The notes beneath the pieces were generated by a model, which was not told the origin of the DNA, searched no databases, and was given only the letters and a program-made list of their open reading frames with translations. A DNA stretch of 64,000 nt from Parasponia andersonii (lineage: Eukaryota > Streptophyta > Magnoliopsida > Rosales > Cannabaceae), in NCBI GenBank assembly GCA_002914805.1, contig JXTB01000325.1, positions 275,401 through 339,400 of the forward strand, in the 5' to 3' direction. Shown here piece after piece: positions 40,001-51,715 of this stretch. The position numbers were made by a program, and so were the translations under genes. How positions within the stretch are numbered: the stretch's first letter is position 1; the number at the start of each line of letters is the position of its first letter.

Positions 40001-41899
40001 ATCTAGAAACTCACTAACTACTGATATCCAATGGTACTGTTCAGCTGTTCCCATTTTACCATCGATGGCAAATAAATTCTAATAGCACTCTAGCTTCTTC
40101 CTTCCACTTATGCATGCTTTCAGAATAGGACTCGGTTTTAAAGGATTCAAGTGAGCTTAGTAAAAAATAGGATGCCCATTCTTTGGAAATAGAGTCACTC
40201 TCTTATTGAAATAGTCAACAGTCGCTCGGTACTTGGATAGTCAATTCATACCGAGAATCACATCAAATTTTTGCAAAGGTAACACAACTAAATCTGCTAG
40301 TAGCTTCCTATCATCAATCACAACAAGACTACCATGATAAATAGTAGAAACATCGATAACTCTACCCATAGGTGTTCCTAAAGTCAATACATGTTCCAAC
40401 ATAAAACATTCCAATCCCAATATTTGAGCAAACAACATAGAGATAAAAGAATGGGAAGCACCAGTATCAAATAAGACATGAGCCTAAGAATGAGAAATAA
40501 TAATGATACCATCAACAACACCTCTGTCAATATGGTCCTGAGTCTTATCTGCCTCTCCAACCACATAGGCTTGACCAGAAGCTTTTCCTTTTCCTTTGTT
40601 TCCTCTTCCTTGACCTGGGTGACTGCTACTAGTTCCTAGACCGGTACTGGCATATCCTGGCATATCCACACCCTCCTTGATTTCCAGAACTTTGTGGAGT
40701 CTGGAAATTCTGAGTATAGCCTTGGTTGTAGCCTGAACCTTATGGCCTATACTGATGCTGGTACTGAGAACTATAAGGTTACTGATAAGGAGTCGAAGTG
40801 AATGCTTGAGACTGGGTATGAGATTGTACTGGTCTTGTCTGACTGCCCTGAAAAGGAACTGAGGCACTCTGACTTCGCTGTGATCTTCCTTGAGACAATG
40901 GAGATCCCTATTGATGATAGGGGCAAACTTTCTTCTGGTGGCCTTGCTGTCCATAATTAAAGCATCCATAAGATCCATAGCGACTTTTCCCTGAAGAGTC
41001 ACTACTGTTACTACTCCTACTAATCTGAGAGTTTTGCCCTTGCCATTGCCCTTGGCTCTTCTTGTTTATTTTCCTCTCGTTGCCCTTGTTTCTTGAACGA
41101 TCTCTTGTTGATGGCCGATTATTAAGAAAAGCCTCAGCGTTTTGGGCTGCAACCACTAAGTTAACTAGATTGCTGAAGGGTTGGGTCACAACCTTCTTTA
41201 AGATGGCTAGTCTCAAAGCCTCCATGAACTTGACAATCTGGAGGGTAGAGTCCATCCCAGGTGCATAAGCATATTGTGCCAAGTCCATAAACCGCACATA
41301 ATACTTATTCACTGTCCATTCATACTCTCTAATCATAGTAGCTCGATGACTAGCATTAGTATAATGACTCCTGAATAATCCCTCAAAGGCTTCCCAAGTC
41401 ATGTCAGTCACGTCCTAGGTCAACTTGACTGTTTCCCACCAATTAATAGCTTCATCAGTCAGCTTATAGTGACAAATATCACTTGAATTCTGTTGGTGTC
41501 CCAATAGTTTTAAAGGTCTTTTTAACATCTCTAAGCCATCTCTCAGCTAAGGTGGGATCAGGTCTCTCATCGAATGATGGTGGATTGAGCTTCATGAAGT
41601 CCTTGAAGAAACTAGCCTGACAGGCCTCAGGGTTTCGTTCCGTCCTCAGACCCGATAATGCTCGTAAAGCATTATATAAGTCAGCCAGAGGGTCAGGAGC
41701 TTGCTGTTGTGGTGGAGGTGTTTCAGCCCTAGGCTCTTGCCTCGGTATTCTTCTCCTCGAAGGCATTATAGTTCTGTATTCATTAGCCAAAGTGTTAGGG
41801 AGATAGTGATGCAATTACTTTTGAAAAAGAAGTCACAATCTAGTCTAATGGTGTCACATCCGAGGTAATTAAACCTCTGCTCTGATACCAAAAATCTTC

Positions 41900-43280
41900 T
41901 GTCACGACCTAAACCCCGGACTAGTAGCAGAAAAGGAATTTCACGAGTGAAAATTCAAAATTTATTTTAGAAAATAAAATAAAGACGACAACTAGTTTAC
42001 AAAATAGTTCAAATTATAAATTCCCATAGTTTGTGATCACCACTAGACATAAACTGTTAATAATAGTAATAAAACATTAATACACATCACATCGTCATCA
42101 CCAGTAGGTATTATAGATAATATAGACTAAATCTAAAGTATGAGCCTTAAATATTATTACAAGTCCAAGATGAGTATCTAAGTAATTACCAACCACAAAT
42201 CTATGATAAACTTCTTCCTAGATTACTCTACCCCGATGTTGCCCAAGTCGCACTGTAAATCATCTAAGAAGGGAAAGAAAGGGGTGAGCATTCACATGCT
42301 TAGTAGGAATTTCAATTACCCTTTTTGGTATAAATGTAACTTTTCAAACCTGCATGGTTAGCACCTTTCCAAAATCCATTTATAAAATAAGTTTGCAAAG
42401 AAATCAAAATCATAAGTAATCATGTTCATAGTTGTACATATCATAAATCAACTAAGTACAAGCATATACATGAGCTCTCATCCTTCCATCACGGTCCTAT
42501 AATACCTCTGTAACAGAGGTACGTAGCATCCTGATACTACCTGGAGGTGTGTCAGTAAATCCTACGCAGGGATCTAGGTCTCTCACCTAGCACTGTAGCA
42601 ACTCGCCAGCGATCTAAATATCATGATACTAAAATAGAACTTAAGTATGTGATCCTATGGTAAGTACAACATGTCATAGAGTGCGTAATAACCATGCATC
42701 AAGTAATTTAATAAATCATGCTTTAATACTCATTTAGTATTATTCTGGATTTATAGAAAATCGGGCAGCATAACGGCTATATTTTCCCAAAATCAAAATT
42801 TTAAACTTGTATAAAAATCATAACAACCAATCCCAGAACAATCCAATATATCTCAACAGTTCACAAATTTATCAAATATCCAATTAAACCATTGAATTCC
42901 GTAAAAATCGACATTTCCAAGAAATAGATCATAATACACATTTTAAATCAAAATAAGTATAAAACTTGGTAATTGAACCCCTACCTCACTAGAATAGTGA
43001 TATCACGCTAATGGGTCCTCAAGGTGCCATTAAACGATCGCTCGGAGGATCGGGAACCAATTCCAGGCCCTCGATCGCTCACTTGTGAAAAATCAACTCC
43101 TCAACGGAGCTTCGAATTGACAAACAAACCTCTTTACCGAACTCCTAGCACCCAAAATAACTAGAATAGGCATATGATTCGACCAGTTCGGGTCCAAGCT
43201 GATACCAGACCAGTGTCACTTAAAACGAGACAAAATCTAAGCTGTTAGATATGGTTTTTTGTGCCGATCACCAAATATAG

Positions 43281-43327
<47 letters not shown>

Positions 43328-43867
43328 AACTTCACTATTTTCCGAGTACATTCCAAAAATGATAACAAAAATGAAATCTAAGGGTCGGATGAAAAGTCGA
43401 ACCGGAGCTAAAAAATACACAATAATGACAACTTTTAATTCGGGCAAAATGGGATCGTGTAGTATATACCTGGAGAAAGCTCATGACGAGAGGATTCGAA
43501 TGCCACTATTTTGTGACTTTTTGTCGCCGGAATTTACGCTAGCAAGCGACGGCAGCGGCGGAGCTTTGCGTCCCCCCCGGGCAACGCGGCGATCCGGTGT
43601 CTCGGAGCTTTGGTAGTCAGCTCGAATGGGCAGCACGCGTCGTTTGGGCTCAGCGGCGGGCGCGACGGAGGAGAGAGTGAACGAGCGGAAGAGAAGGAGA
43701 GAGAGAAACGGTGAGGGTAAGGGTGAGGGTGAGAGAGAACGAGAGAGAATGAGAGAGAAGAGATCAGAGGGAAAAGAGAGAAGAAAAGATCCGATTTTTC
43801 TTTTCTTTTTTTTTTTTAAATTTTGGTCAAAAGACCCTTTTGCCCTCTTAAAAAATGAGGCTTTACA
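41900..43867 (-). repeat. 5' LTR of the gypsy element
   Basis: 1968 bp. A TA microsatellite at about 43284-43325 is longer than in the partner LTR. A purine-rich GAGAGA/GGGTGA tract lies at about 43690-43790. Confidence 0.93.
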
Positions 43868-44278
43868 ATTGTGATTTGCTTTCCGCTGTCTTCCATAGTG
43901 TGAGCCTGGCAGGGGCGAGACTTCGATAACTCGCTGTCCTGTCGGGATGGTTTACTCAATGCGCATACCTACCCAGGATCGCATTGAATGCCCTGTCTGG
44001 GTCTGGAGTGGCACGTTGTCTTCAATGATCTAGCAGAAGACCCTCGAGGTTTCTGACCCCCAGCTGTTGAGAGAAGAATTAGATTGGGCTGAACCCGTCC
44101 AAGGTCTGGGATGGACTCGGCCCAGGTCTGCGATAACCAACGAGCCCAAGTTGTATCACGTGAGACTTATGTGGCTTTCAATCGACTCTCCTGGACACGT
44201 GTCGAACGGTATGTCCTCTGCCATCTATTCTGCTACTTAACCATCCACGTAATGCACGATCTAGGAGTAGGCCCCACT

Positions 44279-44594
44279 GTTACTCATGGCACGGTGTACA
44301 ATTTTGAAAGTGTGATAGTAGAAGGGCTAGTTTAAGGAAGCCAAAGCCATTCAGTCCTGTTTCCATGGCCAGTATACAGGAGAGAATGATACTGGCCACC
44401 AAGCTGTCTAACAAAGCTCAACCCAACATTATATTAAAAGAAAAAAAAAAGAAGAAAGAACGAAAGAAAGAAACAGTAGCTTATACCAAAATATGGCTAG
44501 TAATTTAGCGTTTCAAGAGCAGAACCCCAAAAAAAAAAAAATCCAATTACTATAGTATCTGGTCTAAATTCCTCTGCATCTTACATAAAGGAGT
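44279..44594. repeat. 3' flank of enolase-like copy 2, right half
   Basis: It continues the alignment with copy A from 21996 on: GTGTACA.TTTTGAAA.TGTGAT, GAAGCCAAAGCC, GATACTGGCCACCAA, AACAAAGCTCAACCCAA. This fixes the right edge of the 9.3 kb insertion. Confidence 0.85.
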
Positions 44595-44792
44595 TCAAGC
44601 ACTCCTCATAATACTTCTTACATAGGATTTGGCGATGTCTTCTTTCGTAAGCTCACCGCTTTTGATTTGCTCAAAGATTTCTCCTAGTTTGAAATGTTTA
44701 TGATCCTCCTTCCTTGATAGCATCCTCACCATATATGTTCCGATAGAATAAGATCCTTGAGGGGGAGTACATGTATCGTTAGTTGCAAACAA
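44595..44792 (-). pseudogene. Short frame of unknown origin after enolase-like copy 2
   Basis: An open frame of about 65 codons containing KLGEIFEQIKSGELTKEDIA. It does not resemble enolase. No AG acceptor brings it into phase with the enolase-like exon at 44863-44946. Related DNA (KIKGSELTK) appears on the same strand at about 54185-54215. It may be the tail of a once-fused gene or a piece of another gene. Not recognised. Confidence 0.35.
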
Positions 44793-45246
44793 CCAAAATA
44801 AGACATAGGATTTTTAGTGACGCATATACTAGTCACTTTAAGAGGGAAAAGTATAAAACTACCTTCAAATGCACCCGATATATTTCCTTAATTGCAATGA
44901 TGGCCTTTCTAAATAAAGGAATATCTGTAGGAACTACCATGAAATGCTGTAAGCAGAAATGTATTAGATAGCTCAAAACAAGTACCATCGGTGAGAAAGC
45001 AAAATCTAATGAAACTAAAGAAACAGAAAAACATGCCTGCTTAGCACATTTGTTTTCTGGTGATTCCCCATTACTAATGACCTTAAAAGCAGGAGCAGGA
45101 TAGTTATATTTATCACTGTTGCCAACAATTTCCATGATGTACTACACAAAACGGGCCTAGGTGTGATAATGCTATCAATATATTGACGAAAAGAAAAGAA
45201 AAGAAAAGTTTCAATATCTGGCCAACTAGACAATTCCACACTAGTG

Positions 45247-48200
45247 TGTTGAATTATTCTGTATATCAATCATAATTAATTACAAAATATTACAATTATA
45301 TATTTGTAATTAATTAGAAGATATCAATTATTCCTATAAATTGTAATCTTTTTTCAGAATCAAAATGAGAGGAAAAAATTATTCTTTTCATGGTATCAGA
45401 GAAGATACGATTCTAATACCAGACCAAAAAAAAAAAAAAAAAGGTTCAACAAACCAGACCCCGTTACAGACCCTGTTGCCGACCCCGTTCAGCAAACCAG
45501 ACTTTCACCTGTGCACATCTCAGACCCAGCCCCCATTGTTGAGACCACCTCGCCGAGTCTTACACTGCACCACGCCGACATCCTCATGCCGAGTCCTGCA
45601 CCGCACCTCACCATCTCATTAGGCCACACCGCGCCACCTGACACCCAGACCTGATCCGTGCCACCTCATAATCGACTGTCGTATCACCTTTGTGAGTCCT
45701 CAAAACCACAGTGCCATGCCTCAGCCCGTGCCTCAGTGCCGTGTCTCAGTCCTTGCCACGACCTAGCCAGCGCTAGCGTCTCAGCCCGTGCCGCCTCAGA
45801 ACCGAACTTTGTTGCCACCATCGAGTTTGGGATGCCAAGCCAGAATCTTAGAGCTCGCTCTAAAGGCAATCGAAAATGGTGCAGCAGCTCACCTATCGCA
45901 AGCACCATAGCTACGCCACCAAATCGTAATTGACTCCACCTCAAAATCAATCTTGCCATTTCCTCCCTTTTTAAAAAAAAATATAAAAATATAAAATATA
46001 AAATATAAAAAAAAATGAGTGAACAAACTGAATCCTCAGAAATAAATCTATTCCAGTTCTCATTCAGTCTGAAGGTGCCTTTAATGCCGGTATTCTACTT
46101 ACCGAAACAAATTACGATGTCTGGTCTCAATTGATGGAGATGCATATTGCCGAACGAGAAAAACTCTCATATATCTTGGGCAAAGCCGCTCCACCTTCTA
46201 CATCGGACAAGGGATATGAGAAATGGTATGCTGAAAATCAGAAAGTGAAGCGATGGCTTCTGATGTCTATGATTCCTGACATTATGAAACGCTATCTCCG
46301 TATTCCCACTGCCTGTGAAATCTAGAATGCTTTATCCAGAGCCTTTTATGATGGAACTGATGAGATGCAAATCTACTCTCTACATCAGAAAGCCTTCTCA
46401 GCCAAACAAAGTATCAAATCGCTTTCTGCTTATTATGGAGAATTAACTGAAATATTTCAAGAACTCGACCATCGTGATAGAATGGTCATAAAGGATCCTG
46501 ACGATGTGATAGCATACCGACAGTCGAATGAACGTACTCGAGTCCACATATTTCTTGCTGGATTAGATACCAGTTTTGATCAACTTCGGCGAGAAATTTT
46601 ACGTCGCGAGTCAATCCTAGGTCTGGAAGAATGTTATTCCTTAGTCCGTCATGAGAGCTTACGATCCACTACTTTCCATGAGGAAACTACCAAATTTGAA
46701 GCTTCCACACTGCTCTCCCGACAACGACCCAGTCAAACATCGCAGAATCACCCCAAACCCACCAACTCGAAGAATTCCATATTCGAAAAAGGCTCCTTGA
46801 AATGCACTCACTGCAATCAAAATGGTCATACCAAAAATAGGTGCTTCGAGTTGATTGGATATCCAGACTGGTGGGACCCAGCACGTCATCGGAATGCTAA
46901 GAGACCATCTTCAACAGCTCTCACTCAAACAAAAGCAGCCGATGTTCCATCTATTTCATTAGCATTAGTAACAACCACTGAAGAAGGTAAGGTTTTAAAT
47001 TTTATTACACCTGTTTTGAATAATACATGAATAATTGATTCTGGTGCCACTGATCATATGACATTTGAAGTGCGACATGTTCCTACCCTGAAACCTTCAT
47101 CCAGGAACTGTGTTTCTACTGCTAATGGTAATACTAACACAGTTATTGGTGAAGGGTCCTCCAATCTTACTAAAACTTTACACCTAGATTCTGTATTAGT
47201 GGTACCTTCCTTAAACTATAATCTTCTCTCAATTTCCCAAATCACTACTACCTTATCCTGTGTGGTTATTTTTGGTCCTAATTCTAATGTATTTAAGGAT
47301 ATTCAAACTCAACAAACAATTGGTTATGGTATTAAGAAAAGGATGTTGTACTACTTGGAATAAGAGTCAACAGAATCAAATAAACTTCAACAAGCTCTAG
47401 CCGTGAACAACACTACTTCCTCCAAGAAGAAAACTGAGATTTGGCTTTGGCATCGTCCTTTGGGCCATCCATCTTTCAGTTATTTAAAATGGTTGTTTCC
47501 TACTTTGTTTAATGATTTGGATATATTTATTTTCAAATGTGATGTTTGTACACTTGCAAAAAGCTATCGTGCTTCATTTCATTTAAGTTTAAATAAAAGT
47601 CCAACTCTGTTTATGGTTATTCACTCTGATGTTTAGGGTCCCTCCAAAGTTCCTACATTGGGAGGAGCTTATTGGTTTATTACCTTTATTTATGATTGTA
47701 CTCGGATGACTTGGTTATATTTGATAAAATCCAAATCAGAGGTTACAGTGTTATTTCAGAAGTTTTATAATAGTGTACATACACAATACAATACTAAGAT
47801 TCAAGTACTTCGAAGTGATAATGGGGGAGAATATCGTAGTACTGAACTCCAACATTTTTTGGACTCTCATGGCTCCATTCATCAAACCAGTTATCCGGAT
47901 ACACCACAGTAGAATGGTGTTGCTGAACGAAAAAATAGACACCTATTAGAGGTTGTTCGCGCTTCACTCATTGAAGCACACATGCCCCTCTGCTACTGGG
48001 GCAAAGCTCGTCTCTCTACTACCTATCTCATAAATAGGGTTCCATCAAAGTCACTCAACTTCCAAACACCATTTCAAGCACTTTGGATATAAGTGGTAAT
48101 AAATATCCAGAAAATCAGGAAACTTCTGAAACTTCAGAAGTCGAGCTGCAGTCTCTCCCAAGTAATATACTAAACCAATCGTTAGCTGATGATACTCTTT

Positions 48201-50096
48201 ATATAGTTCCTGAGTCATCTAGGAGACAGTTACCACAACATCACACAAGAGGTATTCCAAAACCAACTTATGAACCTGAGTTGTCTAGTAAAGTAAGATA
48301 TCCCATGAGCCATTATATGTCAACATATCAATTGTCAAAAATAAATCTGTCATTTGTAAATCAATTATCTACTGTATCTATTCCTAATAATATACAGGAA
48401 GCCTTAACTAACCCAAGGTAGAAAGCCGCAATTAATGAAGAGATGGCCTCCTTACAAAAGAACCAGACATAGGAGCTCGTAGATCTTCTTACATGGAAGA
48501 AACCAGTTGGATGTCGATGGATTTTTTCTGTAAAATACAAAGCTGATAGTACGATTGAATACTTCAAAGCAAGATTGGTGGCAAATGGATATACCTAGAC
48601 TCATGGAATTGACTACACTGACACTTTTGCACCTGTAGCAAAAATCAACACGGTCTGGGTTTTGTTATCCTTAGCAACAAATTTCGGATGGCCACTACAG
48701 CAGTTTAATATAAAGAATGTTGTTTTGCATGGGGAACTATCTGAAGAAGTTTACATGGATCTTCCCCCAGGATGTATGGTGGCAGAAAAGCAAAGACAGA
48801 AGGTGTGTAAATTGAAGAAGTCATTATATGGTCTGAAGCAATCTCCCAGGGCCTGGTTTGGAAGATTCACAAAATTTATGGTAGCATTTGGTTATCATCA
48901 AAGTAATTTAGATCACACTCTATTCTTGAAAAAGAAAAATGGTAATATTCCCGCACTTATTGTTTATGTTGTTGACATGGTGGTAACAAGAAATGATCCA
49001 GTTGAAAGAAATGCCCTATAAGAATATCTGTCCAAAAATTTTGAAATGAAAGATCTAGACTTCTTAAAGTACTTTCTGGGAATTGAAGTATTTCGATCTT
49101 AGAAAGGTATTTTCTTGTCTCAAAAGAAATATGCTTTGGATCTTTTGGAAGAAACTGGGATGTCAGCATGTCAACCAGTAAATACACCAATTGAGAAAGG
49201 ATTAAAATTACGTGTTGAAGCTAATCAAGTCCCAGCTGATAAAGGAAGATACTAAAGACTTGTTGGCAGATTGATATTCTTAGCACACACAAGGTCGGAT
49301 CTTGCATATGCCTTAAGCATCGTCAGCCAGTTTATGCATAATCTAGGTGAGCAGCATATGAATACAGTCATGCGAATTTTGAGATACTTGAAATCCGCTC
49401 CAGGAAAAGAAATTCTTTTCTCTAGGAAAACAAAGGAACAAACCATCGAGGTATACACTGATGCAGACTAGGCTGGTGATAAAACTGACATGCGATCTAC
49501 TTCAGGATATTTTACCTTTGTAGATGGCAATCTCGTTACTTGGAGGAGCAAGAAACAAAGTGTCATTGCTCGCCCAAGTGGTGAAGCAGAATTTAGGGGG
49601 ATGGATCTTGGAGTTTGTGAAGGATTGTGACTAAATCTTCTTTTTCAAGATTTGGGTTATTTATCAAATAAGCCAATCCAGTTATACTGTGATAACAAGT
49701 CTGCTCATGATATGGCCCATAATCCAGTTAATCATGATCGAACAAAGCATATCGAGATTGATCGATTTTTTATCAAAGAGAAATTGGAGAAAAGAAGTCT
49801 AGAATTACCGAAAATTCGATCAGAAGAACAATTGGCAGATATTCTGACCAAAGCAGTCTCAAATCGCACATTTTCAAAATTTATGGACAAGTTAGGCATG
49901 ATAGATATCTACGCACTAACTTGAGGGAGAGTGTTGAATTATTCTGTATATCAATTAGAATTAATTACAAAATATTACAATTATATATTTGTAATTAATT
50001 ATGAGATATTTGTAATTAATTAGGAGATATCAATTAGTCCTATAAATTGTAATCTTTTTTCAGAATCAAAATGAGAGGAAAAAATCATTCTTTTCA
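45247..50096 (+). mobile_element. Ty1/copia LTR retrotransposon with short LTRs (Ale/RE1-like), broken
   Basis: A full-structure fossil copy of 4.85 kb, in opposite orientation to its host gene. LTRs are 45247-45390 (144 bp) and 49932-50096 (165 bp), both TGTTGAATT...CTTTTCA. The flanks TAGTG (45242-45246) and CAGTG (50097-50101) fit a 5-bp target duplication with one change. The primer-binding site TGGTATCAGA starts at 45391, and a purine tract GAGGGAGAG lies before the 3' LTR. Parts: gag (about 46.0-46.95 kb, knuckle CTHCNQNGHTKNRC), protease (DSGATDHM near 47.04 kb), integrase (about 47.4-48.1 kb), reverse transcriptase (about 48.4-49.2 kb), RNase H (about 49.3-49.9 kb). The coding region has roughly ten breaks. 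Very short LTRs are usual in the Ale lineage. Confidence 0.9.
49932..50096 (+). repeat. 3' LTR of the short-LTR copia element
   Basis: It matches 45247-45390 except for a local duplication of about 21 bp (TATTTGTAATTAATTA followed by GAGA) that makes it longer, and a few substitutions. Confidence 0.9.
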
Positions 50097-51199
50097 CAGT
50101 GGCATCTAATATTCCATATGACGAGGGATATACCTTGTAAAGAGGCTTGTTTTTTATGGTAGCACCAGCTTTGCAGACGGCAAGCGACACTGCCAATATC
50201 AAATTGTAAGTGACCTGAAACCACCACAAAATCACTTACGATGCAATCTAAAATAATAATAATTATGCAAGACATAGCAGACAAAGTAGTTATTTTACAA
50301 ATAGTACCTTCTTCATTGGGCCCTGACCACAATGCTCAGAACATTTTTTAGCTAATACTTGAGTAATAAGTTTGTCAATAGCAGCAAGCTCAGTTGGGTC
50401 CTAATAAACAAAAACAAATAAAATAAATAAATAAAAAACTCGATAAGTTGTAGGGAAGAACTGCCAACGATTAAAATGAGTAGTATTGAGTTGAACTAAC
50501 CTAACCTTCCCAAGCAATAAGGGTATAACGAATTCGTTTAAAAAGTGAAGACCCTAACAAAATCGCAGTAGGTATTAGTGAATCAATATTGAGTATAGAC
50601 AATAACAACACAAGACAAAAATATCACAGAGAAATGACACCTACTCACTGTGAGCAAATGAACTCGCTTTGCAACGGTTTCTAAAAGTAAAATCGCAAAA
50701 CATAAGTAAACAAACGTGAGATGAGATTTACTTCTTATAAGCCAGTATATACAGAAATCAAAAAATAAAAGTCTAAAACCTCGACATGAAAGGGAGGCTT
50801 TTGTAAGTGATAAATCGCTCAAAGTCAAGTGAACCTTCGCGCAGTCATAAATAAAAAAAAGATTAAACTGATTAATTTTATCAACATGACATAATATATG
50901 GCATAGCTAGTTCTAATAAAATAAACGAATATATATATGTGAAATTTCGAACCAAGATTATGGGAATGTTAGGTTAGGCAAGGCATCACTTTTAAGATCG
51001 TCAATTCCTTCGCCAGCGTAGTAGGCTTGAAGAAGAAGAAGAAGAAGAAGCAGCAGCAGCTATAATTACAATTAAATTAGCTATATGTAAGAATAAGAAT
51101 AAAGAATAAAAGAAGTTGAAAAACCATCCTAAACAAATCGTACAAATGAACCATCTCTTTTACATCAGCAGCACCTGATGATGCCATCTCCTCCGCCAT

Positions 51200-51545
51200 T
51201 CAACAATCACAACTTTCAGTTTCAGAGAATATTAGAGCTGATGCCGCCGATTGGAGATAGAGTGAGGGGCAGAGACCAGAGAGCTGAGGTCCCCTATATT
51301 TCGTATTCATTTAATATATTACAAACTTTTAAATGAATAGTATACAGCCTAGCTATCTAGGCACCCCAATCTCCAATTGACTGAAAGAGAGGGGGAAAAA
51401 AAAAGTCTCACACATATGCCATTGCCATATATGTATACTATTTATATGAGAAGGCTAGACGTACGTACTAAGTTTTACTACTTAATTTTCTCTAATGTTA
51501 TTTGAAAATTGATGCTATGTGTCTAATTAAAGTACTCGTACCAAC
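51200..51545. promoter_or_regulatory. Upstream region of enolase-like copy 2
   Basis: The first ~90 bp match the upstream DNA of copy 1 (24786-24880). The rest is AT-rich with no gene. It ends in the left SINE target copy, CTCGTACCAAC (51535-51545). Confidence 0.45.
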
Positions 51546-51704
51546 GTTATCAACCGGGGATAGTTAAGTGGTTTAAGACTTGAGGGATGTATATGTGAGT
51601 TTGGGAGATCAGGAGTTCAAACCTTGATAGAGTGTTTTTAATTTTCCTTTAAATTTATACCAAGTGGTGGTTATTAGTTAAGCCCCACTTTAAAAAAAAA
51701 AATT
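51546..51704 (+). mobile_element. tRNA-derived SINE
   Basis: About 159 bp flanked by an 11-bp duplication, CTCGTACCAAC (51535-51545) and CTCATACCAAC (51705-51715). The head contains an RNA polymerase III box-A-like TAGTTAAGTGG and, 40-45 bp on, a box-B-like GGAGTTCAAACCT. The tail ends in an A run (about 51691-51702). This is the plan of a plant tRNA-type SINE moved by LINE machinery. Confidence 0.8.
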
Positions 51705-51715
51705 CTCATACCAAC

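Larger units (their letters stand above)
35162..43867 (-). mobile_element. Ty3/gypsy LTR retrotransposon (chromovirus, Tekay/Del-like), broken
   Basis: A full-structure fossil copy on the minus strand, about 8.7 kb. LTRs are 41900-43867 (5') and 35162-37077 (3'), both of the TGTCACGACC...TTTACA type and nearly 2 kb. The primer-binding site TGGTATCAGAGC (tRNA-Met type) is at 41879-41890. The polypurine tract AAGGAAGGGAGAA is at about 37078-37090. Internal parts read right to left: gag (about 41.8-40.9 kb, with a CCHC-like knuckle), protease (about 40.5-40.2 kb), reverse transcriptase (about 39.95-39.2 kb), RNase H (about 39.1-38.65 kb), integrase (about 38.5-37.5 kb), and a chromodomain-like end (about 37.4-37.2 kb). 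The coding region has roughly ten breaks. The LTRs differ by about 7% over the first 270 bases by eye, mostly transitions, so insertion is some millions of years old. Confidence 0.93.
34951..44278. mobile_element. Composite insertion: ~0.6 kb element carrying a nested gypsy element
   Basis: The insertion limits come from comparison with the uninterrupted copy at 21981-22010. GTTAC is present on both sides (34946-34950 and 44279-44283). This can be read as a 5-bp target duplication, or as a TTA duplication around an element with CAGT...ACTG ends. The outer element is 34951-35144 plus 43868-44278 (about 605 bp). It has higher GC than the flanks and no coding frame, and its class is unclear. The gypsy element (35162-43867) sits inside it. 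The assembly gap lies exactly at their left junction. Confidence 0.7.
44863..51199 (-). pseudogene. Enolase-like gene, copy 2: N-terminal half with a copia element in an intron
   Basis: Exons: 51152-51199 (MAEEMASSGAADVKEM), about 50960-51027 (partner of copy-1 exon 2, but with a short deletion and a stop), 50780-50834 (VHLTLSDLS), 50649-50680, 50506-50553 (NEFVIPLLLGK), 50308-50400 (DPTELAAIDKLITQ), 50134-50214 (ILAVSLAVCKAGA, an almost perfect enolase block), 45037-45141 (YPAPAFKVISNGESPENK), 44863-44946 (HFMVVPTDIPLFRKA...EIYRVHLK). Exons 3-9 stay open and in phase (166 codons), and joining exon 1 directly to exon 3 also keeps the frame. In enolase terms the catalytic His of GGSHAGN is replaced (GESPEN) and the Glu of MQEFM is His, so no enolase activity is expected. 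The intron after 45037 would use a GC donor. The barrel half is absent. Probably a pseudogene, possibly an expressed enolase-derived fragment. Confidence 0.78.

Noticed and set aside
35162-43867. Possibility that the minus-strand pol frames belong to a host retropepsin- or integrase-derived gene
   Set aside because: They lie between two matching LTRs with a primer-binding site and polypurine tract and are broken, so they are a fossil gypsy element.
43626-43874. Arg/Glu-rich frame near the right end of the gypsy element
   Set aside because: It is a product of the GAGAGA-rich tract inside the LTR, with no family resemblance.
45400-45950. Frames with Cys/Pro/Thr-rich sequence after the short copia 5' LTR
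   Set aside because: They lie in the untranslated leader part of the element and match no retroelement domain or host protein.
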